A DNA stretch of 64,000 bases from Rhizobium sp. Root1203 (GCF_001424945.1 NZ_LMCW01000069.1:1-64000), one strand, 5' to 3'. Shown: positions 24,559 to 33,287, counted from the first letter of the stretch. Notes: generated by a model not told the origin, from the letters alone. Translations and numbers: made by a program.

Positions 24559-25368
24559 TCAAAGGCTGAAGTTGTCGCCCAGGTAGAGCCGGCGCACTTC
24601 CGGATTGTTGACGATGTCATTTGCCCTGCCATGCGTCAGCACTTCGCCCGCATGAATGATGTAGGCGCGATCGATCAAGCCGAGCGTCTCGCGCACATTG
24701 TGGTCGGTAATGAGAACGCCGATGCCGCGCGCCGTCAGGTGGTGGACGAGATTCTGAATGTCCGAAACAGAGATCGGATCGACGCCCGCGAACGGCTCGT
24801 CGAGAAGCATGAAGGTCGGGTCGGTAGCGAGCGCACGGGCAATTTCCAGGCGACGGCGTTCGCCACCCGACAAGGACACTGCAGCGCTCTCGCGAAGCTT
24901 GCGGATATGAAACTCGTCCAGGAGTTCGTCGAGTTTCTTCTCGCGCGCAGCCTTGTCCTTGACATGCACTTCCAAAACCGCGCGGATATTTTCCTCGACC
25001 GTCAGTCCGCGGAAGATCGAGGCTTCCTGCGGCAGGTAACCGACGCCAAGCCGGGATCGACGATACATCGGCATCGACGTCACGTCGTTGCCATCGATCT
25101 CGATCGTGCCTTCGTCGACCGGCACCAGGCCGGTGATCATATAGAAACAGGTCGTCTTGCCCGCGCCGTTCGGGCCGAGCAGCCCGACGGCCTCGCCGCG
25201 CCGCACGACGAGGGAGACGCCGTTCACGACACGCCGGGTGCTGTAGGTCTTGGTCAGACCGCGCGCAATGAGCGTGCCCTGGTAGCGGCTTTTATCAGTG
25301 GCAGCGGCATCGGTCGCAGCGTGCGAACCGGCCTTGCCGAACTTGGTCGATAGCGAGAATAATTTCAC
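24559..25368 (-). CDS. lptB: LPS export ABC transporter ATP-binding protein
   Basis: A 269-residue ABC ATPase that powers lipopolysaccharide extraction with LptFG at the inner membrane. Walker A is GPNGAGKTT (about 64-72), the signature is LSGGERRRLEIARAL (about 165-179) and Walker B is FMLLDEPFAGVDP (about 186-198), with the switch His in ITDHNV. The N-terminal about 28 residues before YQGTLIARG are an extension compared with E. coli LptB. It starts 15 bp after lptA. Confidence 0.96.
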   Translation of the reverse strand: MKLFSLSTKFGKAGSHAATDAAATDKSRYQGTLIARGLTKTYSTRRVVNGVSLVVRRGEAVGLLGPNGAGKTTCFYMITGLVPVDEGTIEIDGNDVTSMPMYRRSRLGVGYLPQEASIFRGLTVEENIRAVLEVHVKDKAAREKKLDELLDEFHIRKLRESAAVSLSGGERRRLEIARALATDPTFMLLDEPFAGVDPISVSDIQNLVHHLTARGIGVLITDHNVRETLGLIDRAYIIHAGEVLTHGRANDIVNNPEVRRLYLGDNFSL

Positions 25369-25383
25369 GTGGTGAGGCCGGGG

Positions 25384-26031
25384 TCAGTTCTTATTCTGTG
25401 ATTTAGGATCGAGCTGGATCTGGACGCGCCCCCCACAACTGTCCAGTTGAGCCTCTCCTGTCGCCATGTGCACCGTCAGCTGGCAACCTGTGAAGACGTT
25501 CGGCCCGTCGGAGAGAACCACCTTGTCACCCTTGAGGATGAAAAGCTGCTTCGCCATGTCGAACGAACCGTTGTCAGCCGTTGCGGTCTGCGTGCCCGAA
25601 GTCAAGAACACATTGTCGGTGACGATGATGTGATCGATATCGGCGTTGCCCGAGGCAATGGAAGCCGGAGCCTCTTTGCTGGCTGCCTCCTTGTTGGCGG
25701 CCTTCGTCTCGGATGCCTTCGTCGCGGCACCGTTGGCAGCATTGGCATCGGCCTTCGGCTTGTAGAAGACCGTCATATGACCCGCCTGCAGCGTGGTCGT
25801 GCCCTGCACGACCTTGACGTTGCCGGTAAAGTCGGCGGTGTGTTCCTGATCGTGGATCTCCAGCTTGTCGCTTTCGATCTGGATCGGTTCATCCTTGTTG
25901 AGCTTCAGCCCGCTCATCTGACTGGTGGTCGCCTGCGCCAACGCGCCCCCGGCCAACAGCATGAGCGCAAGCGCACCGTTGAAGAATACTGCACCCGACT
26001 TGCGGGTAGAAATGCGACAATCGTTTGCCAT
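25384..26031 (-). CDS. lptA: LptA: periplasmic LPS transport protein with OstA domain
   Basis: A 215-residue periplasmic protein. The signal peptide (about 12-32: GAVFFNGALALMLLAGGALAQA) precedes an OstA/LptA beta-jellyroll (PIQIESDKLEIHDQEHTADFTGNVKVVQG). LptA polymers bridge LptC and LptD to carry LPS across the periplasm. An unusual Ala/Lys/Glu-rich low-complexity stretch (about residues 92-128) interrupts the fold between two beta strands and is absent from E. coli LptA. It lies 14 bp after lptC and 15 bp before lptB, one operon. Confidence 0.93.
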   Translation of the reverse strand: MANDCRISTRKSGAVFFNGALALMLLAGGALAQATTSQMSGLKLNKDEPIQIESDKLEIHDQEHTADFTGNVKVVQGTTTLQAGHMTVFYKPKADANAANGAATKASETKAANKEAASKEAPASIASGNADIDHIIVTDNVFLTSGTQTATADNGSFDMAKQLFILKGDKVVLSDGPNVFTGCQLTVHMATGEAQLDSCGGRVQIQLDPKSQNKN

Positions 26032-26045
26032 AGTGACCCGGCTTG

Positions 26046-26711
26046 TTAAGTGCCCTGTTTGCGAATGACGGATGGATCAACATTCATGCGAACATTCCCC
26101 TCGAATGTGATCGTCCGACCCTTATCCGTCATCTTGAGCGAGTGCGCAACAACCGATGCGCCATCTTTTTCAATCGTAACGGGATCGCTCGTCGTCAGTT
26201 TCCCGCCCTTTACGTCCACCTGGGCAGTCTGGAACTTGGCGCTCAGGCCGTTGCTCAAGTTAATCGTGAAGGGCGATTTGACGTTCAGATTATCTGTTGC
26301 TCGGTCGTAGTCGGCCGTCGTCGCCTCGACGCGAGCGATCAGGTCATCCTTGATGGGCACCGCCGCCTTGACGGTTTCGAGGGTGATGAGATTGGGGTTC
26401 TTGATGTCCTGCAGCGCACGCTCGGCGAGCATCGAATAGTTGATTCCAGCGGCGTTGCGGCCCGCGATGGCGGGCTTCTCCATCACGACCTTGCCGTTTT
26501 CGATCCTTGCGCCTTCAATCTTGATATTCTCGGGCAGGTAGGTGCGGATGACCGAAACGCCGATGAACACCAAAGAGACGATCACGGCAGCCACAGGAAG
26601 CAGGACCTTCAGCCGGCGAACCCGCGCAGAGTGAAACCGCGCGTCGCCATATGCGTTCCTTGCGGAATTCGCGTAGGCAGCCTGTCCGCCGTTGTTCAAT
26701 GTGTTGAGCAT
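26046..26711 (-). CDS. lptC: LptC: inner-membrane LPS transport protein
   Basis: A 221-residue bitopic protein. After a cytoplasmic N-terminus (about 1-35) there is one membrane span (about 36-55: VLLPVAAVIVSLVFIGVSV). The periplasmic LptC/YrbK domain follows (IEGARIENGKVVMEKPAIAG, SPFTINLSNGLSAKFQTAQVDVKGG). It joins LptBFG to LptA. It is the first gene of the lpt-rpoN-hpf-ptsN run and is divergent from sppA, leaving 210 bp for two promoters; no consensus site was convincing there. Confidence 0.92.
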   Translation of the reverse strand: MLNTLNNGGQAAYANSARNAYGDARFHSARVRRLKVLLPVAAVIVSLVFIGVSVIRTYLPENIKIEGARIENGKVVMEKPAIAGRNAAGINYSMLAERALQDIKNPNLITLETVKAAVPIKDDLIARVEATTADYDRATDNLNVKSPFTINLSNGLSAKFQTAQVDVKGGKLTTSDPVTIEKDGASVVAHSLKMTDKGRTITFEGNVRMNVDPSVIRKQGT

Positions 26712-26921
26712 AATTCCGGTCCGTGTCGCCGATCGTTAGCGTATATAGGCATTGCCTCGCCCGATCACAGTTCATTTCGCATTATTACACTGGCTTGCCA
26801 ATATGGATTTTTTTCTGCAACAAGCAAGAAAACCACAAAACCCGGCAAAGCGGCATTTCCGCATCCCTGCGGAACTCTAGATGGATTGAGTTGCCCAAGC
26901 ATTGCGGATCTGGAGGAAAGA

Positions 26922-27872
26922 ATGGACAGTTCGATGATCGCGGATCGCCGCAGGTTGCGCCGCAAGCTTGGCTTCTGGCGTATCGTCGCCGTTCTGCTGA
27001 TCGTGGCGCTCGGGCTTGCGGCCTATCAATTTCTTTTGGGCGATGCCGCGACAAACCGGCCGCATGTCGCCCATGTCACCATTTCGGGGCTGATCACCGA
27101 CGACAGCGAACTTCTCGATCGGCTCGACACGATCGAGAAGAACGACGCGGTGAAGGCCGTCATTGTGTCCATTTCTTCGCCCGGGGGCACTACCTACGGC
27201 GGCGAGCGGATTTTCAAGGCAATCCGCGCCATCTCCGCCAAGAAGCCTGTCGTCTCGGACGTGCGCACCCTTGCCGCCTCGGCGGGCTACATGATCGCAA
27301 CGGCGGGCGACATGGTGATCGCCGGCGACAGCTCGATCACCGGCTCGATCGGCGTCATTTTCCAGTACCCGCAGGTCAAGCCGCTGCTCGACAAGCTCGG
27401 CGTCTCGATGGAAGAGATCAAGTCCTCGCCGCTGAAGGCGGAGCCCTCGCCATTCCATCCCGCCAGCGAGGAGGCCAAGGCGATGATCAACGGCATGGTC
27501 GTTGACAGCTACGGCTGGTTCGTCGATCTGGTCGCCGACAGGCGCAAGATGCCGCGCGACGAGGTGCTGAAACTTGCCGACGGCACGATCTTCACGGGAC
27601 GCCAGGCGCTCAAGGTCAAGCTGATCGATCAGATCGGCGGCGATGACGAAATCCGCGCCTACCTGGCAACCCGGAAAGTCGACAAGGACCTTCCGGAAAT
27701 TGACTGGGACAAGAAGCGCAACACCGCTTTTCTGTTCGCCGGGGCAGCGTCGCGGGTATTGACCCTTCTTGGCTACGGCGATCTTGCCAGAAGCGAAGAC
27801 CTTACCGGAATTCTGCCGCAGAAGTTGCTTCTTGACGGGCTCCTTTCAGTTTGGCAGGTTGGCCACGATTGA
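26922..27872 (+). CDS. sppA: Signal peptide peptidase SppA, short form (S49 family)
   Basis: The 316-residue protein has one N-terminal membrane span (about 20-40) and a single S49 domain. The catalytic pair is probably Ser120 in LAASAGYMIA and Lys172 in SPLKAEPSPF; their spacing of 52 residues matches that of the short Bacillus enzyme. The oxyanion segment SISSPGGTTYGGE is also clear. It degrades leftover signal peptides in the inner membrane. The start has GGAGGAAAGA immediately before the ATG; the much longer open frame upstream runs antisense to lptC and is a shadow. ihfB follows after 29 bp. Confidence 0.93.
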   Translation: MDSSMIADRRRLRRKLGFWRIVAVLLIVALGLAAYQFLLGDAATNRPHVAHVTISGLITDDSELLDRLDTIEKNDAVKAVIVSISSPGGTTYGGERIFKAIRAISAKKPVVSDVRTLAASAGYMIATAGDMVIAGDSSITGSIGVIFQYPQVKPLLDKLGVSMEEIKSSPLKAEPSPFHPASEEAKAMINGMVVDSYGWFVDLVADRRKMPRDEVLKLADGTIFTGRQALKVKLIDQIGGDDEIRAYLATRKVDKDLPEIDWDKKRNTAFLFAGAASRVLTLLGYGDLARSEDLTGILPQKLLLDGLLSVWQVGHD

Positions 27873-27901
27873 TAAGAAATCAATAATTTAAGGGGGCGAC
27901 T

Positions 27902-28201
27902 GTGATCAAGTCCGAACTGGTGCAGATAGTTGCGGCACGCAACCCGCATCTCTATCATCGCGACGTCGAAAATATCGTCAACGCGGTGCTCGACGAGATC
28001 ACGGACGCGCTCGCGGCAGGCAATCGAGTCGAGCTGCGCGGCTTTGGCGCCTTCTCGGTGAAGAACCGTCCCTCGCGCTCCGGTCGCAACCCGCGTACGG
28101 GCGATACGGTGTTCGTCGAGGAGAAGTGGGTTCCGTTCTTCAAGACCGGCAAGGAGCTGCGCGAGCGGCTGAACCCCGGACAAGGCGATCAGGACGATTG
28201 A
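27902..28201 (+). CDS. ihfB: Integration host factor beta subunit
   Basis: A 99-residue DNA-bending protein of the HU/IHF family. The flexible arm motif GFGAFSVKNRPSRSGRNPRTGDTV is seen across residues 40-63, and the N-terminal helices start IKSELVQIVAARNP. It pairs with IhfA and assists sigma-54 promoters by bending DNA, relevant to rpoN in this window. The start codon is GTG, with AAGGGGGCGAC upstream as ribosome-binding site. It probably shares a transcript with sppA. Confidence 0.96.
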   Translation: MIKSELVQIVAARNPHLYHRDVENIVNAVLDEITDALAAGNRVELRGFGAFSVKNRPSRSGRNPRTGDTVFVEEKWVPFFKTGKELRERLNPGQGDQDD

Positions 28202-28324
28202 CCGTTGCCGGGCGCTGGCGCCCGACGAAAAGCCGGACTTGACCTTCATGCGGCCCATTCTATCCTGTGGCCGAACGATGGTCGTGGGCCCGATCGCCCG
28301 GCCGGGGCATAAGGAGACCGAACC

Positions 28325-28657
28325 ATGACGAAGAAGATCCTTAACCTTCTGATTTTTCTTCCTCTCGGGGTGATCCTGATCATCTTCTGTGTCGCCAACC
28401 GGCAGACCGTGTCGATGGCGTTCAATCCCTTCCGGCCGGACGACCAGGTGTTGTCGCTCTCCGCTCCTTTCTTCGTTTTCATTTTTGTCGCGCTCATCAT
28501 CGGCATGATCGCCGGCTCGGCGGCCACGTGGCTCAACCAGAGCAAACACCGCAAGCGTGCGCGTTCCGAAGCGAAGGAAGCCGTTCGCTGGCAGAGCGAG
28601 GCCGATCGACACAAGACGCGTGCGGAGGAAATTGCTGGGCAGCTGCCGTCGCGATAG
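28325..28657 (+). CDS. LapA-domain (DUF1049) inner-membrane protein
   Basis: A 110-residue protein with two membrane spans (about 6-24: LLIFLPLGVILIIFCVANR; about 42-66: PFFVFIFVALIIGMIAGSAA) and a basic, coiled cytoplasmic tail (SKHRKRARSEAKEAVRWQSEADR). This is the LapA/YciS layout, a small protein linked to LPS assembly in E. coli. It follows ihfB by 123 bp. In related genomes I expect trpF next; here a different gene follows, so conserved order appears to break just downstream. Confidence 0.82.
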   Translation: MTKKILNLLIFLPLGVILIIFCVANRQTVSMAFNPFRPDDQVLSLSAPFFVFIFVALIIGMIAGSAATWLNQSKHRKRARSEAKEAVRWQSEADRHKTRAEEIAGQLPSR

Positions 28658-28860
28658 CGCCTGGAGTGCAGGCCCGCCGCCTGTCGGCGACAAGCGTCTC
28701 CGCCCCATCCTGAACCCGTGCCCTGCAACCCGAGAAATTCGGACGGCGAAGGCTTGCCGCGAGCAATGTGCCTTCATAGCTATATACGGATGATCCGTTG
28801 CGCCTGTGCTACGCACTTGCTGTTTCACCGCCTCAGCGCCACGCCTTAGAGGATGAAACC

Positions 28861-29766
28861 ATGAATATCGACAGAATCCTGAGGTCCGTCGTGGCCGTAC
28901 GTACCTCAATCCCCGAAGATGCCTTTACGGCCGATGCACTCGGCATCCGCCGCGAGGGCAGCGGCGTTGTCATCAAAGAGACCGGGCTGGTGCTGACGAT
29001 CGGCTACCTGATCACCGAAGCGGAAGAGGTCTGGCTGACGACGAACGAGGGACACGTCGTTGCCGCCCACGCGCTTGCCTACGACCAGGAGACCGGCTTT
29101 GGCCTGCTGCAGGCACTCGGCGAACTCGGGCTTCCCGCTCTTGATTTCGGCGATGCGGCGAAAGCCGGCGTCGGCGATCCGGTCGTGCTGGCAGACGGTA
29201 TCGGGCAGTTCGTCGAGGCTAAGATCGTCGCCAAGCAGGAGTTTGCCGGCTACTGGGAATACCTGCTCGACGAAGCGATCTTCACGACGCCCGCCCATCC
29301 CTCCTGGGGCGGTGCACCGCTCGTCGATTCGAACGGGAAGCTCCTGGGGATCGGGTCGCTGCGCCTGCAGATGAACCAGAGCGGCGAGGTCGCGGACATC
29401 AACATGGTCGTTCCGATCAACCTCCTGCCACCCATCCTCGACGACCTCTTGACGCGGGGCCACGTGAACAAGCCGCCGCGGCCATGGCTTGGCGCGTTTT
29501 CCGCCGAGAGCAACGGCGACGTCATCGTGATGAGCGTGGCTGAGGGAAGCCCCGCCGATCAGGCCGGGCTGCAGCAGGGCGACATCATCTCGGAGATTCG
29601 CGACGGGGAAGTCGACGGTCTTGCCGACTTCTACCGGAAGGTCTGGAGCAGCGGTGCCGCCGGCGCCGAAATCCCCATCCGGGTTCTGCGCGATGGCCGC
29701 GAGGCCTGGCTGCGCGTGCGGTCGGCGGACCGGAACGCCTTTCTGAGAAAGCCGCAGCTGCAGTAG
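28861..29766 (+). CDS. HtrA/S1C-like protein with PDZ domain and no catalytic triad
   Basis: The 301-residue protein keeps the trypsin-like S1C fold and one PDZ domain (about 200-285: PWLGAFSAE, SPADQAGLQQGDIISEI). All three catalytic positions are changed. The His position in the ILTxxHV motif is Tyr49 (VLTIGYLI), the Asp position is Gly79 (YDQETGFGLL against YDPRTDLALL), and the Ser in GNSGGPLV is Gly150 (SWGGAPLV). No signal peptide is visible, so it is probably cytosolic. It likely binds peptides or partners without cutting. The start MNIDRIL has GAGGATGAAACC upstream; the longer frame does not look coding. The 203 bp before it hold no other gene I can support. Confidence 0.82.
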   Translation: MNIDRILRSVVAVRTSIPEDAFTADALGIRREGSGVVIKETGLVLTIGYLITEAEEVWLTTNEGHVVAAHALAYDQETGFGLLQALGELGLPALDFGDAAKAGVGDPVVLADGIGQFVEAKIVAKQEFAGYWEYLLDEAIFTTPAHPSWGGAPLVDSNGKLLGIGSLRLQMNQSGEVADINMVVPINLLPPILDDLLTRGHVNKPPRPWLGAFSAESNGDVIVMSVAEGSPADQAGLQQGDIISEIRDGEVDGLADFYRKVWSSGAAGAEIPIRVLRDGREAWLRVRSADRNAFLRKPQLQ

Positions 29767-29771
29767 GGCCG

Positions 29772-30209
29772 CTATCTCGGCGGCGTAAAGCTCAGCTCTT
29801 CGTAGTCGCCTTCGGCCGAACTGCCGCTGCCGGTCACCGCGAAACCGTTGGTCAGGTAAAAAGCCTTGGCGCCGCTGTTCTTGACGAGGCACTTCAGCCG
29901 GTATTTCTGGCGCGGCCAGTCCGGCAATGCCCGCAGGAGGGCATTGCCCGCGCCCTTTCCTTGCCACACCTTGCGGACGTAAAGCATGTGAATGAAATCG
30001 TCCGGGGGCCAAAGCGTCATGAACCCGGCGATCTCGCCTTCCGGCGTCTCGGCAAGCCAAACGATCTCGCCCTGCGTATGGGCGAAGAAGTCCCCATGAT
30101 GGAACTGGGACGCTGCGACCCAGGTGAAAGTCTCGCGGCGGACCGTAAGATAGATATCGGCGAGTTCCTCGCGTTCCGGCCCTTCAGGAGCTCTCACAAT
30201 CCATTCCAT
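29772..30209 (-). CDS. GNAT-family N-acetyltransferase
   Basis: A 145-residue acetyltransferase with the acetyl-CoA loop VRKVWQGKGAGNALLRAL (about 85-102) and the late motif NSGAKAFYLTNGFAVTG. The substrate is unknown. I chose MEWIVRAP; the frame can extend 12 codons to a TTG. It converges on the HtrA-like gene with only 5 bp between stops and lies downstream of the CoxG-like gene on the same strand. Confidence 0.85.
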   Translation of the reverse strand: MEWIVRAPEGPEREELADIYLTVRRETFTWVAASQFHHGDFFAHTQGEIVWLAETPEGEIAGFMTLWPPDDFIHMLYVRKVWQGKGAGNALLRALPDWPRQKYRLKCLVKNSGAKAFYLTNGFAVTGSGSSAEGDYEELSFTPPR

Positions 30210-30259
30210 GAACACCGGATTAGACGACGCATTGAGGCCTGCCAACTCCTTCGTGCTCC

Positions 30260-30712
30260 TTATTCTGCGGCTTTTGCACTGGCGGCGGCGTTGAAGTCCG
30301 AAAAGAACTGCTGCGCCAGTTTCTGCGACGTGGAATCGATCAACCGGGCCCCGAGCTGGGCGATCTTGCCGCCGACCTGGGCGTTGGCCCTGTACTGGAG
30401 GATCGTATCGGTGCCCTCCTCCTTCAGCGTCACGTCGGCGCCGCCCTTGGCAAAGCCTGCAATGCCACCCTTGCCTTCACCCGAGATCGTGTAGCTTTCC
30501 GGCGCGTTGATGTTGGAAAGCGTGACCTCGCCGTTGAAGGTGGCGGAGACCGGACCGATCTTGATTTTGACGGTTGCCGCAAGCTCCGTCGGCGACTTCA
30601 GTTCGAGGTTCTGACACCCCGGGATACACTGCCTCAGCACGTCCGGGTCGTTCAATGCAGCCCATACGACATCCCGCGGGGCCGTGATCCGTTCTTCGCC
30701 GGTCAAGTCCAT
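30260..30712 (-). CDS. CoxG-like SRPBCC protein (CO dehydrogenase subunit G family)
   Basis: A 150-residue SRPBCC/START-fold protein matching the CoxG family: MDLTGEERITAPRDVVW start, PDVLRQCIPGCQNLE, and YTISGEGKGGIAGFAKGGADV. In Oligotropha CoxG anchors CO dehydrogenase to the membrane, but no coxMSL genes are here, so it may serve another molybdenum hydroxylase or act independently. GGGAGGA 6 nt before the ATG decides the start; the longer open frame antisense to the next gene is a shadow. Confidence 0.87.
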   Translation of the reverse strand: MDLTGEERITAPRDVVWAALNDPDVLRQCIPGCQNLELKSPTELAATVKIKIGPVSATFNGEVTLSNINAPESYTISGEGKGGIAGFAKGGADVTLKEEGTDTILQYRANAQVGGKIAQLGARLIDSTSQKLAQQFFSDFNAAASAKAAE

Positions 30713-30772
30713 CCGAAATCCTCCCATTTCGACCTGGCTTAAACTATCACAGCGGGAAAGCGCTTTGCCAAG

Positions 30773-31930
30773 GTGAAACGGAATGCTATTTGCACCAACT
30801 CTATCGAATTCAGCAGGCGGAAGACCACGTTGAGACAGAAAGAACGCCGGCCGGGCCAGAAGTCCGCAGCCGGCCCCTCCGGAGGACGCCGCAACGACGA
30901 TCGCGGCACCAGCCGCCCGCTGAAGGTTGCGGGCAAGACCGTCCCTGCCCGGGAAGCCCCGCGCGAACCCGCCGGCGCGGCTGCGAGCGAACGGCCGCTG
31001 ATGGCGCGCACCGGAGAACGCCCTACCGAACGGGTGCCGGTCATCCTCGAATCTCTCGGCGCCGGCGATTTCCATCTGATCGACAGCGGCAATGGCGAGA
31101 AGCTGGAGCAGTACGGTCCCTATCGGATCATCCGCCCGGAAGGCCAGGCGCTGTGGCGGCCGTCGCTGCCGGCGCATGTCTGGGAGAAGGTCGATGCCGC
31201 CTTCACCGGCGATACCGACGAAGAGGGCACCGGACGCTGGCGCTTCCCCAAGGATGCGCTGGGCGAAACCTGGCCACTCAATCTGCTCGGCGTCGATTTC
31301 CTCGGGCGTTTCACCTCCTTCCGCCATGTCGGGGTATTTCCCGAGCAGATCGTGCACTGGACATGGATGAAGCAGCAGGTCGAGGCGGCCGGACGGCCGC
31401 TCAAGGTGCTGAACCTCTTCGGCTACACCGGTGTCGCATCGCTGGTTGCGGCAGCGGCCGGCGCAGAAGTCACCCATGTCGATGCCTCGAAGAAGGCAAT
31501 CGGCTGGGCGCGCGAAAACCAGGCGCTCAGCCGCCTCGACAAGGCGCCGATCCGCTGGATCTGCGAAGACGCGATGAAGTTCATCCTGCGTGAGGAACGC
31601 CGCGGCAATGCCTACGACATCATCCTCACCGATCCGCCGAAATTCGGTCGCGGCCCGAACGGCGAGGTCTGGCACCTGTTCGACCATCTGCCTGTCATGC
31701 TCGACGTCTGCCGCGAGATCCTGTCGCCGAACGCCGTCGGCCTGGTGCTGACAGCCTATTCGATCCGGGCCAGCTTCTATTCGATCCACGAGCTGATGCG
31801 CGAGACGATGCGCGGCGCCGGCGGCGTGGTCGAGTCGGGCGAACTGGTGATCCGCGAAGCCGGGCTGGACGGCAAGACGCCGAGCCGCGCGCTCTCCACC
31901 TCCCTCTTCTCCCGCTGGGTGCCGAAATGA
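30773..31930 (+). CDS. Class I SAM-dependent methyltransferase, RlmI/COG1092-like
   Basis: The 385-residue frame carries a clear Rossmann methyltransferase in its C-terminal half. Motif I is VLNLFGYTGVASLVAAAAG (about 222-240), the acidic residue is in HVDASKKA, and the catalytic motif is LTDPPKFGRGPNGE (about 285-298). This pattern fits rRNA cytosine/guanine methyltransferases of the RlmI/RlmK type. The first about 80 residues are basic, Gly/Pro-rich and probably disordered. The true start may be the TTG at 30830 (AGGCGGAAG upstream) or even the ATG at 31001. Its stop overlaps the next methyltransferase start (ATGA). Confidence 0.82.
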   Translation: MKRNAICTNSIEFSRRKTTLRQKERRPGQKSAAGPSGGRRNDDRGTSRPLKVAGKTVPAREAPREPAGAAASERPLMARTGERPTERVPVILESLGAGDFHLIDSGNGEKLEQYGPYRIIRPEGQALWRPSLPAHVWEKVDAAFTGDTDEEGTGRWRFPKDALGETWPLNLLGVDFLGRFTSFRHVGVFPEQIVHWTWMKQQVEAAGRPLKVLNLFGYTGVASLVAAAAGAEVTHVDASKKAIGWARENQALSRLDKAPIRWICEDAMKFILREERRGNAYDIILTDPPKFGRGPNGEVWHLFDHLPVMLDVCREILSPNAVGLVLTAYSIRASFYSIHELMRETMRGAGGVVESGELVIREAGLDGKTPSRALSTSLFSRWVPK

Positions 31931-32787
31931 GCCATGAACACAGGGGCTCCGGCCCTCACAAGGTCGGCCAGGTGAAAGAGGTCACCTCGCTTGCCAATCC
32001 CATCATCAAGGACATCAAGTCGCTCAGCGACAAGAAGACCCGCGAGCAGAGCGGCACCTTCATGGCCGAGGGCCTGAAGCTCGTGATTGACGCGATCGAA
32101 CTCGGCTGGACGATCCGCACGCTGGTCTATGCAAAGGCCGCCAAGGGAAAGCCGCTGGTCGAGCAGATGGCCGCGAAGACCGTCGCCTCCGGCGGACTGG
32201 TGCTCGAAGTCAGCGAGAAGGTGCTCTCCTCGATCACCCGGCGCGACAATCCGCAGATGGTGGTCGGCGTCTTCGAAACCCGCTGGAAGGCGCTTCGCGA
32301 CGTTCACCCCAGGCAGGGCGAAACATGGATAGCGCTCGACCGCGTCCGCGATCCCGGCAATCTCGGCACGATCATCCGCACGGCGGACGCCGCCGGCGCC
32401 TCCGGCGTCATCCTGGTCGGCGAAACCACCGATCCGTTCTCACTGGAGACCGTGCGCGCCACCATGGGTTCGGTCTTTGCCGTGCCCGTCGCCCGCGCCA
32501 CCCCGGAAGAATTCATCGCATGGAAGAGGCACGCGGGCGTTTCCGTCGTCGCCACGCATCTTGCCGGATCGGTCGATTACCGGACGATCGACTACAAGAA
32601 GAAGCCGGTCGTCATCCTGATGGGCAACGAACAATCCGGCCTGCCCGAGCAGCTGGCAAGGGAAGCCGACGCGCTTGCCCGCATCCCGCAGCAGGGCCGC
32701 GCCGACTCGCTCAACCTCGCCGTTGCCAGCGCCGTCATGATGTTCGAGGCGCGCCGCCATCTCCTCTCACTCTCCGAGGCCAAATGA
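31927..32787 (+). CDS. TrmH/SpoU-family rRNA or tRNA 2'-O-methyltransferase
   Basis: A 286-residue SPOUT methyltransferase. The N-terminal part (about 20-110) is the L30e-like RNA-binding substrate domain (EQSGTFMAEGLKLVIDAI), and the C-terminal knot has the three SpoU motifs: LDRVRDPGNLGTIIRTADAAG (read around 138-158), VILMGNEQSGLPEQL (about 223-237) and RIPQQGRADSLNLAVASAVMM (about 247-267). The modified nucleotide cannot be deduced. It is translationally coupled on both sides: ATGA overlaps with the methyltransferase before and lspA after. Confidence 0.92.
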   Translation: MSHEHRGSGPHKVGQVKEVTSLANPIIKDIKSLSDKKTREQSGTFMAEGLKLVIDAIELGWTIRTLVYAKAAKGKPLVEQMAAKTVASGGLVLEVSEKVLSSITRRDNPQMVVGVFETRWKALRDVHPRQGETWIALDRVRDPGNLGTIIRTADAAGASGVILVGETTDPFSLETVRATMGSVFAVPVARATPEEFIAWKRHAGVSVVATHLAGSVDYRTIDYKKKPVVILMGNEQSGLPEQLAREADALARIPQQGRADSLNLAVASAVMMFEARRHLLSLSEAK

Positions 32788-33287
32788 CCGAACAGACGCA
32801 AGACCGACCGGCGCTGTTTTCGCGCCCGCTGCCGATCCTGATCTTCGTCGCCATCGCCGTCGTGCTTGACCAGATCGTCAAGATCGTCGTCGATCACACC
32901 TTGCCGCTGCAGGAGATGGTTCCCGTCGTCCCGATGCTGGCGCTTTACCGCACCTACAATCTCGGCGTGGCCTTCTCCATGCTGTCGGGCATGGACGGCT
33001 GGTTCATCGTTGGCATGCGGCTGATCATCGTCGGCTTCGTCATCTGGCTATGGCGGCGGACCGGGAAGCAGCGCACCTTCGCGCATCTCGGCTACGCGCT
33101 GATCATCGCCGGCGCGCTCGGAAACCTCATCGACCGCTTCCTTTACGGTCACGTGATCGACTATATCCTGTTTCATACGGAGACATGGTCGTTCGCCGTT
33201 TTCAACCTGGCCGACAGTTTCATTACGATCGGCGCGGGCTGCGTGATTCTAGACGAACTGGTGCAACCTAAAAGCTCGGATCGCTAA
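32784..33287 (+). CDS. lspA: Lipoprotein signal peptidase (signal peptidase II)
   Basis: The 167-residue inner-membrane aspartic protease cleaves prolipoprotein signal peptides after diacylglyceryl modification. Four spans are visible, and the catalytic Asp residues lie in GNLIDRFLYGHVIDY (about 113-127) and FNLADSFITIG (about 138-148). Early NLGVAFSM is the family signature. It starts inside the stop of the SpoU gene (ATGA). Lnt, the last enzyme of lipoprotein maturation, is 24 kb downstream in the same window. Confidence 0.96.
   Translation: MTEQTQDRPALFSRPLPILIFVAIAVVLDQIVKIVVDHTLPLQEMVPVVPMLALYRTYNLGVAFSMLSGMDGWFIVGMRLIIVGFVIWLWRRTGKQRTFAHLGYALIIAGALGNLIDRFLYGHVIDYILFHTETWSFAVFNLADSFITIGAGCVILDELVQPKSSDR

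Noticed and set aside
26043..26921. Long N-terminal extension of sppA
   Set aside because: It runs antisense through lptC; the ATG with GGAGGAAAGA just before the membrane anchor is clearly the start.
30260..30712. CO dehydrogenase operon
   Set aside because: Only a CoxG-like protein is present; no large, medium or small subunit genes nearby.
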